This document shows, piece after piece, positions 1 to 5,310 of a stretch of DNA of 5,310 nucleotides. The position numbers were made by a program, and so were the translations under genes. Below the pieces are notes generated by a model, which had not been told where the DNA came from, did not search any database, and was given only the letters and a program-made list of their open reading frames with translations. How positions within the stretch are numbered: the stretch's first letter is position 1; each line of letters begins with the position of its first letter. Source of the stretch: Atopobium sp. UBA6362 (GTDB lineage: Bacteria; Actinomycetota; Coriobacteriia; Coriobacteriales; Atopobiaceae); NCBI GenBank assembly GCA_002440065.1, contig DJRK01000109.1, positions 3,393 to 8,702 of the forward strand, read 5' to 3'.

Positions 1-2073
1 CGCGACGCCGAGGCCATCAAGCCGCTCGAGCTCTCCAAGGAGCAGCTCGCCGCGATCGAGCCGATCATCAAGGCCGTCGAGGAGTCCCGCGACGACGACT
101 CCGAGTCTATCATCACCTCGGACCGCTACGACTGGATCGCCGACACCATGGCGGCCTGCGTCAAGAAGGCCCCCAAGAAGCTCACGACCTCCGAGAAGAT
201 CGACAAGATCGTGACCAACCGAATCCTCGGCCTCCCGATCTTCGTCTGCATCATGGTGCTCGTGTACTACATCTCCATCTCCACCGTGGGCACCGCCGCG
301 ACCGACTGGGTGAACGACAACCTCTTCGGCGACGGCTTCTTCGTGAACGGCGCCTCCCAGGAGCAGTACGAGGCCGACGAGGAGGAGTGGGCCGACAACC
401 ACTACTCCGACCAGGTCGACGGCTTCATCGCCGCGGCCGACGAGGCCGGCCTCGCCACCGAGGACGTGAACGACGCCGTCTCCGCCCTGGCCGAAGACCC
501 TGAGGACGCCGACGCCATGGCGACCGTCGAGGACTTCGCCGCCGAGGCCAAGGCCGCCGACGTCGTCGCGACCGACGTGCCCGTCCACGACGAAGACGGC
601 AACTTCCTTCTCGCCGCTGAGGACGAGGACGCCGATCCCGAGGTCGTGACCAACCTCGACGCCGACGGCGAGCCCGTGCTCGAGGCCGGCCAGCAGCTCG
701 AGGTCATCGACTCCGTCGACCCCGACGCCTTCGTGGCCGCCGTCGAGGGCACGACCGAGGAGCCCTCCGCCTCCGACTACGACGGCTTCGTGCCCTCCAT
801 CCCCGACGCCGTCTCCGGCTGGCTCGAGGACGCCGGCGCCTCCGACGTCGTGAAGTCCCTCGTCATCGACGGCATCATCGGCGGCGTGGGCTCCGTCCTG
901 GGCTTCATCCCGCAGATGTTCGTCCTCTTCGTCCTTCTTTGCTTCCTTGAGGACTGCGGCTACATGTCCCGCGTCGCCTTCGTCATGGACCGCGTGTTCC
1001 GCCGCTTCGGCCTATCCGGCAAGTCCTTCATCCCGATGCTGATCAGCTCCGGCTGCGGCGTCCCGGGCGTCCTGTCCACCAAGACCATCGAGAACGAGAA
1101 GGACCGCCGCATGACGGCCATGCTCACCACGATGATCCCCTGCGGCGCCAAGACCCCGATCATCGCCCTCGTCATGGGCGTCCTCATCGGCGGCTCCGAT
1201 GCCTGGTGGGTTGCCCCCATGTTCTACTTCATGGGCATCGCGGCCATCATCATCTCGGCCATCATGCTGAAGAAGACCAAGCCCTTCCAGGGCGAGCCCG
1301 CCCCGTTCGTCATGGAGCTGCCCAACTACCACTTCCCGACGATCAAGTCCTGGTGGCTGCACGTGTGGGAGCGCGTCTCGGCCTACATCAAGAAGGCCGG
1401 CACGATCATCTTCGCGGCCGCGGTCGTGGTTTGGTTCCTGTCTAACTTCGGTTTCGCCAACTGGGACGGCGGCAACGGTGCCTTCGGCTTCCTGTCCGCC
1501 ATGGACGGCGCCGGCGACGACTTCATGGATTACTCGCTGCTCGCGGCCATCGGCGGCTTCCTCGGCATCATCTTCGCCCCGCTGGGCGCCGATACCTGGC
1601 AGGCCACCGCTGCTTCCATCAGCGCCCTGATCGCCAAGGAGAACCTCGTCTCCACCTTCGGCGCCCTCTACGGCCTGGGCGACGCCACCGAGAACTCCGT
1701 CTCGATGTGGCAGGGCTTCGCGGCCATGTTCACCGATCCCCAGGGCGTCCTTCACGCCGGTGCCATGTGCGCCTTCGTGGCCTTCAACATGCTCGACGCC
1801 CCGTGTTTCGCCGCCATGGGCACCATCCGCCGTCAGATGGACGACGCCAAGTGGTTCTGGTTCGCCATCGGCTACCAGTGCGTCTTCGGCTGGGTCATCG
1901 GCATGATGATCAACCAGTTCTACGAGCTCATCGTCTTCGGCAACTTCGGGTTCTGGACGGTCGTCGCGTTCATCGCGCTCGCAGGCATCCTGTTCCAGCT
2001 CTTCCGCCCCGCGCCCAAGTGGGACAAGAAGGACGACAAGATCCTGACCGACCTCACCGAGGAAGCCGCCTAA
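1..2073 (+). CDS. feoB: Ferrous iron transport protein B (FeoB), C-terminal part; 5' end outside window
   Basis: FeoB is the membrane GTPase that imports Fe(II) across the cytoplasmic membrane. The frame is open from base 1, so the gene starts upstream and the ATG at 148 is internal. Residues are numbered from the first codon in the window. Residues 1-70 are the cytoplasmic helical linker after the missing G domain (SDRYDWIADTM corresponds to the family's ARY-type stretch). The first membrane helix is about 75-97. Family landmarks follow: DGIIGGVGSVLGFIPQ (about 288-305), LEDCGYMSR (317-323), the first gate GCGVPG with C352, PCGAK with C381, ELPNYHFPT (about 439), AKEN (545-548) and the second gate DAPCFAAMG with C602. 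A short charged tail ends at a TAA. Residues about 110-261 form a highly acidic insert not typical of FeoB. With a normal G domain the protein would exceed 900 residues, longer than most FeoB proteins. No feoA or feoC follows. The family call is secure; the role of the insert is unknown. Confidence 0.96.
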   Translation, partial: RDAEAIKPLELSKEQLAAIEPIIKAVEESRDDDSESIITSDRYDWIADTMAACVKKAPKKLTTSEKIDKIVTNRILGLPIFVCIMVLVYYISISTVGTAATDWVNDNLFGDGFFVNGASQEQYEADEEEWADNHYSDQVDGFIAAADEAGLATEDVNDAVSALAEDPEDADAMATVEDFAAEAKAADVVATDVPVHDEDGNFLLAAEDEDADPEVVTNLDADGEPVLEAGQQLEVIDSVDPDAFVAAVEGTTEEPSASDYDGFVPSIPDAVSGWLEDAGASDVVKSLVIDGIIGGVGSVLGFIPQMFVLFVLLCFLEDCGYMSRVAFVMDRVFRRFGLSGKSFIPMLISSGCGVPGVLSTKTIENEKDRRMTAMLTTMIPCGAKTPIIALVMGVLIGGSDAWWVAPMFYFMGIAAIIISAIMLKKTKPFQGEPAPFVMELPNYHFPTIKSWWLHVWERVSAYIKKAGTIIFAAAVVVWFLSNFGFANWDGGNGAFGFLSAMDGAGDDFMDYSLLAAIGGFLGIIFAPLGADTWQATAASISALIAKENLVSTFGALYGLGDATENSVSMWQGFAAMFTDPQGVLHAGAMCAFVAFNMLDAPCFAAMGTIRRQMDDAKWFWFAIGYQCVFGWVIGMMINQFYELIVFGNFGFWTVVAFIALAGILFQLFRPAPKWDKKDDKILTDLTEEAA
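328..783 (+). other. Acidic insert in the first extracytoplasmic loop of FeoB
   Basis: These 152 codons lie between the first FeoB membrane helix and the conserved DGIIGGVG helix, where most FeoB proteins have only a short loop. By hand count about 47 residues are Asp or Glu, one is Lys, none is Arg or Cys, and two are His. The stretch is rich in Ala and reads as soluble helical segments (DGFIAAADEAG, DAFVAAVEGT) joined by acidic turns. With the G domain inside the cell, this loop would face outward. The reading frame and codon style continue unbroken, so it is part of the protein and not an insertion element. Its boundaries are approximate because no alignment was made. Confidence 0.75.
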
Positions 2074-2122
2074 GCACGGCGACCCAAGGGGCTCCGTCGC
2101 TTGATCGAAGCCTCGAGTGAAC

Positions 2123-2165
2123 AGAGGGGCGGGCCGGTCGCGCAGCTGCGCCCGCCCGCCCCTCT
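2123..2165 (+). terminator. Strong GC hairpin after feoB, probable terminator
   Basis: The arms AGAGGGGCGGGC (2123-2134) and GCCCGCCCCTCT (2154-2165) are perfect complements over 12 bp. The 19-base loop holds a 12-base perfect palindrome, GCGCAGCTGCGC (2140-2151), that could form a nested stem. The hairpin starts 50 bases after the feoB stop and lies well before the next gene. The following TCGCGTTT is a poor T-tract, so termination may be inefficient or Rho-assisted. Confidence 0.62.
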
Positions 2166-2211
2166 TCGCGTTTCCGCCGTCCCGAATCGCGCCGGTCGCC
2201 GCGAACCCCGC

Positions 2212-2269
2212 GATTGCCCCACGTGCCCAAACGCCCCAAAGCTCAAATGCCTGATTGCCCCAAACGCCC
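2212..2269 (+). promoter_or_regulatory. Tandem repeat cluster upstream of the AraC gene, candidate operator
   Basis: The 11-mer CCCAAACGCCC occurs exactly at 2226-2236 and 2259-2269, 33 bases apart. A near copy of its core, CAAATGCC, lies midway at 2244-2251, giving CAAAYGCC elements at steps of 16 and 17 bases. GATTGCCCCA is also repeated exactly at 2212-2221 and 2253-2262. AraC-family proteins commonly bind direct repeats, so an autoregulatory operator is a reasonable inference. I found no convincing -35/-10 pair in this stretch. The low base complexity (runs of C and A) is a caveat. Confidence 0.45.
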
Positions 2270-2281
2270 ATCCGCCGAGCC

Positions 2282-2287
2282 GAAGGG
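2282..2287 (+). promoter_or_regulatory. Ribosome binding site of the AraC gene
   Basis: The purine run GAAGGG precedes the ATG at 2296 by eight bases. It favours that start over the in-frame TTG at 2101, which would force the terminator hairpin and the repeat cluster to be translated. Confidence 0.6.
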
Positions 2288-2295
2288 AACGCCCC

Positions 2296-3060
2296 ATGAC
2301 CCTGACCGCCACCTATGCCCCGGACGCCTCGATCGAGGCCCCGAGCAGCCAAGAAGTGCGCCTGCTCGCCGTGGGCGCCGGCGAAGAGGCCTCCCTCGGC
2401 AGCGTGCTCTCCCGGGCCGAGGGCTCGCGCGTGCTCGTGCGCTGCGCGAAGGGGCGGCTCTGCGTGGGCGACGACGGACGGGTCGTCTCTCCCGGCCAGG
2501 CGTTCGTTTGGGAGGCGGGCGTGCTCGTGCGCGTGCTGGAGGCACCGGTCAAGGCCGTCGTGCTCGTCGTGCCGCGCGGCCTTCTTGCCGCCGCGCCCGT
2601 GGGCCGGCCGCTCGACCGGGAAGGCGAGGCGGCCCGCGCCGTCGACGACCTCATGGTCGCCTGGGGCTCGGGCGACGCCGACGCGGTGGGCGGGCGCGTG
2701 CGCGAGCTCCTGCGCGCGTTTTCGGGCGCGGAGCCCGTGCGCTCCGCACGGACGGCGGCCGCCTACGCGGCGCGCGAGCACATGGGGGAGCGGCTTTCGC
2801 GGCCGTCCACGATTCCCATGCTCGCCGAGGCGTGCGGGGTCTCGCCCACGGTCTTGAAGGAGGCGTTCCGGGCCGAGTTCGGCCTGCCCATCTACGAGTG
2901 GTGCCGACGGCTGAGGATGCTTGCCGCGGCCGACCTCCTCGCCGGCGGGACCGACTCGGTGGGCGCGATCGCCCGCGCGGTGGGCTACTCGAACGCGTCC
3001 AAGTTCGCCCGGGCCTTCTGCGAGGTCGAGGGCGTCTCGCCGAGCGCCTACCGCGCGTGA
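2296..3060 (+). CDS. AraC-family transcriptional regulator
   Basis: This 254-residue protein has the two-part layout of AraC/XylS regulators. The N-terminal half (about 1-120) looks like a small cupin-type sensor domain (GRVVSPGQAFVWEAG) and contains two cysteines, C50 and C56. The C-terminal half (about 149-254) is the paired helix-turn-helix domain. The first motif is near 173-195 (TIPMLAEACGVSPTVLKEAF), followed by a linker helix with YEWCRRLRMLAAADLL. The second is near 221-243 (VGAIARAVGYSNASKFARAF) and ends with the family signature GVSPSAYR. The start is set by a purine-rich ribosome binding site. It is transcribed separately from feoB if the upstream hairpin terminates. Its position between an iron permease and a metal ATPase, and motif copies in front of both itself and the pump operon, suggest a metal-responsive regulator; the ligand is not evident. 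The codon mix is less uniform than in feoB, consistent with lower expression. Confidence 0.9.
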   Translation: MTLTATYAPDASIEAPSSQEVRLLAVGAGEEASLGSVLSRAEGSRVLVRCAKGRLCVGDDGRVVSPGQAFVWEAGVLVRVLEAPVKAVVLVVPRGLLAAAPVGRPLDREGEAARAVDDLMVAWGSGDADAVGGRVRELLRAFSGAEPVRSARTAAAYAAREHMGERLSRPSTIPMLAEACGVSPTVLKEAFRAEFGLPIYEWCRRLRMLAAADLLAGGTDSVGAIARAVGYSNASKFARAFCEVEGVSPSAYRA

Positions 3061-3129
3061 GCGGCCGGCCCCGTCGCGCTCGCGCGCTCCCTGCGAACGA
3101 GTTAACCCCGGCTCGTCCGAATGGAGCAA

Positions 3130-3148
3130 AGCGTTTACCTGGCGTTTG
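3130..3148 (+). promoter_or_regulatory. GCGTTT direct repeats over the promoter, candidate operator
   Basis: AGCGTTTA (3130-3137) and GGCGTTTG (3141-3148) are spaced 11 bases apart, one helical turn. The second is the exact reverse complement of CAAACGCC, the motif repeated upstream of the AraC gene. One copy overlaps the -35 element and the other sits in the spacer, a placement that would suit a repressor. Binding by the neighbouring AraC protein is inference. Confidence 0.38.
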
Positions 3149-3161
3149 TTGCGACCATAAT
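3134..3161 (+). promoter_or_regulatory. Candidate sigma-70-type promoter of the small protein/ATPase operon
   Basis: TTTACC (3134-3139) resembles a -35 element (4 of 6) and CATAAT (3156-3161) a -10 element (5 of 6), with a 16-base spacer. Transcription would start near 3168, giving a leader of about 44 bases. The region is clearly less GC-rich than its surroundings. Confidence 0.5.
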
Positions 3162-3201
3162 CAGGGAGAAGCACTTCTTTGCATTCGTTCATCCGTTGAT
3201 T

Positions 3202-3205
3202 GGAG
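3202..3205 (+). promoter_or_regulatory. Ribosome binding site fixing the start of the small protein
   Basis: GGAG ends six bases before the ATG at 3212. An in-frame TTG at 3200 overlaps this site and is therefore not the likely start. Confidence 0.65.
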
Positions 3206-3211
3206 ACTCAC

Positions 3212-3508
3212 ATGAAGACTGGTTGGTTCGTCGCTATGGGCGCCGCCGCCGCGGGCGCCGTCGCCGGCCTCGCTTCCTCCGGCGTGCTGCACAAGGCCGC
3301 CGTCGCCACCACCTGCGCCGGCATGAAGGTCGCCGACGCCGTGACCGCCGAGACCCAGTCCATCGTCGACGACGCGAACGACGTCGCCGCCGAGGCCCGT
3401 CGCCAGGCAAAGATCGACGCCGCCGTCGAGTCGCGCCTCGCCGAGCTCGAGGACAAGATCCGCGCCGAGGTCACCGCCGAGGTCGACGCCGAGGCCAGCG
3501 AGGCGTAA
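3212..3508 (+). CDS. Small membrane-anchored protein, PacL/DUF1490/DUF6110-like, partner of the ATPase
   Basis: This is a 98-residue protein. Residues 4-26 form one Ala/Gly-rich membrane helix with small-residue spacing (G10, G15, G19, G24) that suits helix packing. HKAAVATTCAGMKVADAV (27-44) follows, then a charged Ala/Glu helix to the C-terminus (about 45-98) that could form a coiled coil. The layout and the KAAVATTCAG segment resemble small proteins encoded just upstream of CtpC-type P-ATPases, such as mycobacterial DUF1490 proteins (PacL1, Rv3269) and clostridial DUF6110 proteins. PacL1 is known to assemble with CtpC and bind zinc through a C-terminal Asp/His motif. No such motif is present here; the tail is acidic, and H27 and C35 are the only obvious soft metal ligands. 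The gene ends eight bases before the ATPase and very probably shares its mRNA. Family assignment is from memory of the pattern, so moderate confidence; a chaperone or scaffold role is inferred. Confidence 0.8.
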   Translation: MKTGWFVAMGAAAAGAVAGLASSGVLHKAAVATTCAGMKVADAVTAETQSIVDDANDVAAEARRQAKIDAAVESRLAELEDKIRAEVTAEVDAEASEA

Positions 3509-3511
3509 GGA
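3507..3511 (+). promoter_or_regulatory. Ribosome binding site of the ATPase, overlapping the upstream stop codon
   Basis: AAGGA shares its first two bases with the TAA of the small protein and lies five bases before the ATG at 3517. This arrangement suggests translational coupling of the two genes. Confidence 0.6.
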
Positions 3512-3516
3512 ACACC

Positions 3517-5310
3517 ATGCGCTTCGATATCGTATCGGAGCTGCCGGGAAGGATTCGCCTGCGCTGCGGCCGCAACCTCTTTGAGGAGGCCGAGGCGCGC
3601 GGCGTCGCATACGAGCTCATGAGCCTCGACGGTGTCACGACCGCCGAGGTTCATGCTTCCTGCGGCTCCATTCTCATGACGTTCGAGCCGGGCGCGCGCG
3701 ACGCGGCGCTCGCCGCCGTGCGCTCGCTCGACCCGCTCCACCTGCCGCAGGCCGAGCCGGGCCTGGGCCAGCGCGAGAGCGCCCTCGAGGTCAGCCTCGA
3801 GAACAACCGCTTCCAGGTGGAGGTCTCCAAGCTCGTCCTGTGGCGCGTCGCCAAGAAGGTCCTGCTCCCCGTGCCCGTACGCACCATGCTCACGTGCCTG
3901 CGCGCGGCCGGCTTCGTCGTGGAGGGCCTCAAGCACCTCCTGCGCGGCGAGGTGACCGTCGAGGTCCTCGACGCGACCGCGATGGCGGCGTCGTGCCTGC
4001 GCGGGCAGTTCGGCGAGGCGGGCACGATCGCCTTCCTCCTGCAGCTCTCGGGCCTCATGGAGGAGCACGTGCAGTCGCGCGCCCACCTGGCGCTGCGCGA
4101 GGGCATGGTCGTGCGCTCCGAGAACGTCTGGGCCGTCGTCGACGGCGAGGACGTGCGCGTGCGCACCGAGGACGTCCAGCGGGGCATGGTGCTCCACCTG
4201 GGCGCGGGCTCCGTGCTCCCCGTGGACGGAACCGTCGTGGAGGGCGAGGGCGAGATCGACGAGTCGTCCATGACCGGCGAGGCCGCGCTCGTGCGCAAGG
4301 AGCCGGGCAGCACCGTCTACGCCGGCACCGCGCTCGAGGACGGCGACCTCAAGGTGAGCGTGACCGCCCCGCCGGGGGCCTCGCGCATCGACGGCATCGT
4401 GAACATGGTGGAGGAGTCCTCCGAGCTCAAGGCCGGCGCCCAGTCGCGCGCCGAGCGCCTGGCCGACGGCCTCGTGCCCTACAGCTTCCTCGCGTTCTTC
4501 GGCATCATGGCCCTCACGCGCAACATAAACAAGGCCATGGCCGTGCTCATGGTGGACTACTCGTGCGCCATCAAGCTCTCCACGCCCATCGCCGTGATGA
4601 GCGCCATGGACGAGGCCTCGCGCCGCGGCGTGACCGTGCGCGGCGGCAAGTACCTCGAGGCACTCGCCGCGGCCGACACCGTGGTCTTCGACAAGACGGG
4701 CACGCTCACCTGCGCGACGCCCAAGGTGAGCCGCGTGGTCTCGTGCTCCTCGGCTTCCGAGGACGAGCTCCTGCGCCTGGCCGCCTGCATCGAGGAGCAC
4801 TTCCCGCACAGCATGGCCCGCGCGATCGTGACCGAGGCCGAGTCCCGCGGCCTCATGCACGAGAGCGAGCTCCACGCCGACGTGCGCTACGTGGTCGCCC
4901 ACGGCATCGCCACGAGGGTCGGAGACGCGGACGTCTGCATCGGCAGCGCGCACTTCGTCTTCGAGGACGAGGGGGTCGAGCGGCCGGCCGGGCTGGACGG
5001 GCTTCTCGCCAGCGAGGCGGGCGCGTCCTCCACGATCTTCATCGCGCGCGACCAGGTGCTCCTGGGCTGCATCTGTATCAGCGACCCGCCGCGCGCCGAG
5101 GCCCGCGGGGTCCTGAGGCGCCTGCGCGAGCAGGGGCTCGACAACCTCGTGATGATCACCGGCGACTCCGAGGCCTGTGCGCGCCACGTCGCGGGCGAGC
5201 TCAAGCTCGACGGCTACTTTGCCCAGGTGCTGCCGGAGGACAAGGCCTCCCACGTGCAGGCGCTCAAGGACGCGGGCCACACGGTCGTCATGGTGGGCGA
5301 CGGCATCAAC
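3517..5310 (+). CDS. CtpC-like P1B-type metal-transporting ATPase, 3' end outside window
   Basis: P1B ATPases export transition metals using ATP. The window holds 598 codons; the C-terminal hinge and last membrane helices are missing. Residues 1-75 form a divergent HMA-type domain (LPGRIRLR at 9-16) without a CxxC site; it has only C17 and C49. A membrane region spans about 115-185, including the family-like LLPVPVR and VEVLDATAMAASCLRG. The actuator motif is TGE (253-255). The metal-site helix has YSC (348-350) followed by AIKLSTP, where copper/zinc pumps usually have CPC. The phosphorylated aspartate is D392 in DKTGT. EEHFPHSMARAIV (H428, P430, H431) stands for the SEHP nucleotide-binding motif. 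TGD (548-550) and GDGIN (594-598) complete the P domain. All catalytic landmarks in view are intact. It resembles the CtpC-like subgroup, annotated variously for manganese or zinc; the metal cannot be decided from sequence alone. Coupling to the upstream small protein supports a joint efflux complex. Confidence 0.93.
   Translation, partial: MRFDIVSELPGRIRLRCGRNLFEEAEARGVAYELMSLDGVTTAEVHASCGSILMTFEPGARDAALAAVRSLDPLHLPQAEPGLGQRESALEVSLENNRFQVEVSKLVLWRVAKKVLLPVPVRTMLTCLRAAGFVVEGLKHLLRGEVTVEVLDATAMAASCLRGQFGEAGTIAFLLQLSGLMEEHVQSRAHLALREGMVVRSENVWAVVDGEDVRVRTEDVQRGMVLHLGAGSVLPVDGTVVEGEGEIDESSMTGEAALVRKEPGSTVYAGTALEDGDLKVSVTAPPGASRIDGIVNMVEESSELKAGAQSRAERLADGLVPYSFLAFFGIMALTRNINKAMAVLMVDYSCAIKLSTPIAVMSAMDEASRRGVTVRGGKYLEALAAADTVVFDKTGTLTCATPKVSRVVSCSSASEDELLRLAACIEEHFPHSMARAIVTEAESRGLMHESELHADVRYVVAHGIATRVGDADVCIGSAHFVFEDEGVERPAGLDGLLASEAGASSTIFIARDQVLLGCICISDPPRAEARGVLRRLREQGLDNLVMITGDSEACARHVAGELKLDGYFAQVLPEDKASHVQALKDAGHTVVMVGDGIN

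Noticed and set aside
580..720. EF-hand-like calcium loops in the FeoB insert (DEDGNF, DADGEP).
   Set aside because: Neither has the full 12-residue pattern: the hydrophobic position 8 is Pro in one, and positions 1 and 12 do not fit in the other.
2101..2295. N-terminal extension of the AraC protein from a TTG at 2101.
   Set aside because: It would translate the GC hairpin and the repeat cluster. The ATG at 2296 has a good ribosome binding site and begins a normal-length AraC protein.
3094..3119. Hairpin after araC (ACGAG/CTCGT with a 10-base loop).
   Set aside because: Only five contiguous pairs plus two beyond a mismatch, and no T-tract; too weak to call a terminator.
1012..3192. Very long open frame on the minus strand, 726 codons.
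   Set aside because: It runs antisense across feoB, the intergenic region and araC. Its translation is low-complexity (Arg/Gly/Ala/His/Asp) with no family resemblance, as expected for a stop-poor shadow frame in GC-rich DNA.
3061..3211. DtxR/IdeR, Fur or Zur box, or riboswitch, in front of the small protein.
   Set aside because: GTTAACC is only a fragment of an IdeR-like half site; no full palindrome matching these regulators and no riboswitch-like structure was found.
3517..3744. Classical CxxC heavy-metal-binding domain at the ATPase N-terminus.
   Set aside because: The fold-like LPGRIRLR pattern is present but the cysteines (C17, C49) are single and far apart.
3208..5280. Long open frame on the minus strand, 690 codons.
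   Set aside because: It is antisense to the small protein and the ATPase, both of which have recognisable products and ribosome binding sites; its translation is His/Arg/Ala-rich shadow sequence.
1..5310. CRISPR arrays, tRNA or rRNA genes, insertion sequences, attachment sites.
   Set aside because: No regularly spaced long repeats, cloverleaf-like sequences, transposase-like proteins or terminal inverted repeats were seen.

Overview
The window is GC-rich with a strong G/C preference at third codon positions. It reads as a high-GC Gram-positive chromosome. The protein styles (a FeoB with PCGAK-type gates, a CtpC-like P-type ATPase preceded by a small membrane protein, an AraC regulator with a YEWCRR-type linker) suggest an actinobacterium of the Coriobacteriia (Collinsella/Olsenella/Eggerthella-like). 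That placement is inference from composition and family resemblance, not from a marker gene.

All four genes lie on the + strand. (1) Bases 1-2073 are the C-terminal 690 codons of FeoB, the ferrous iron permease; its G domain lies upstream of the window. It carries an unusual, very acidic insert of about 150 residues between the first two membrane helices. (2) Bases 2074-2295 are non-coding, with a strong GC hairpin that probably terminates feoB, followed by short tandem repeats. (3) Bases 2296-3060 encode an AraC-family regulator. (4) Bases 3061-3211 are non-coding and contain a plausible sigma-70-type promoter. (5) Bases 3212-3508 encode a 98-residue small membrane-anchored protein resembling the DUF1490/DUF6110/PacL type. 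(6) Bases 3517-5310 encode a CtpC-like P1B-type metal ATPase, cut off by the window end at its GDGIN motif. Genes 5 and 6 form a tight operon with an 8-base gap.

Taken together this looks like a metal-homeostasis locus: Fe(II) uptake, a transcription factor, and a probable metal efflux pump with a small partner protein. An 8-base motif (CAAACGCC) occurs twice in front of the araC gene, with a third near-copy between them. It occurs again in reverse orientation inside the promoter of the small protein/ATPase operon. This makes the AraC protein a candidate regulator of both itself and the pump; that link is inferred. The most notable items are the FeoB insert, the shared motif, the PacL-like partner gene, and the proline-less YSC metal site and CxxC-less N-terminus of the ATPase.
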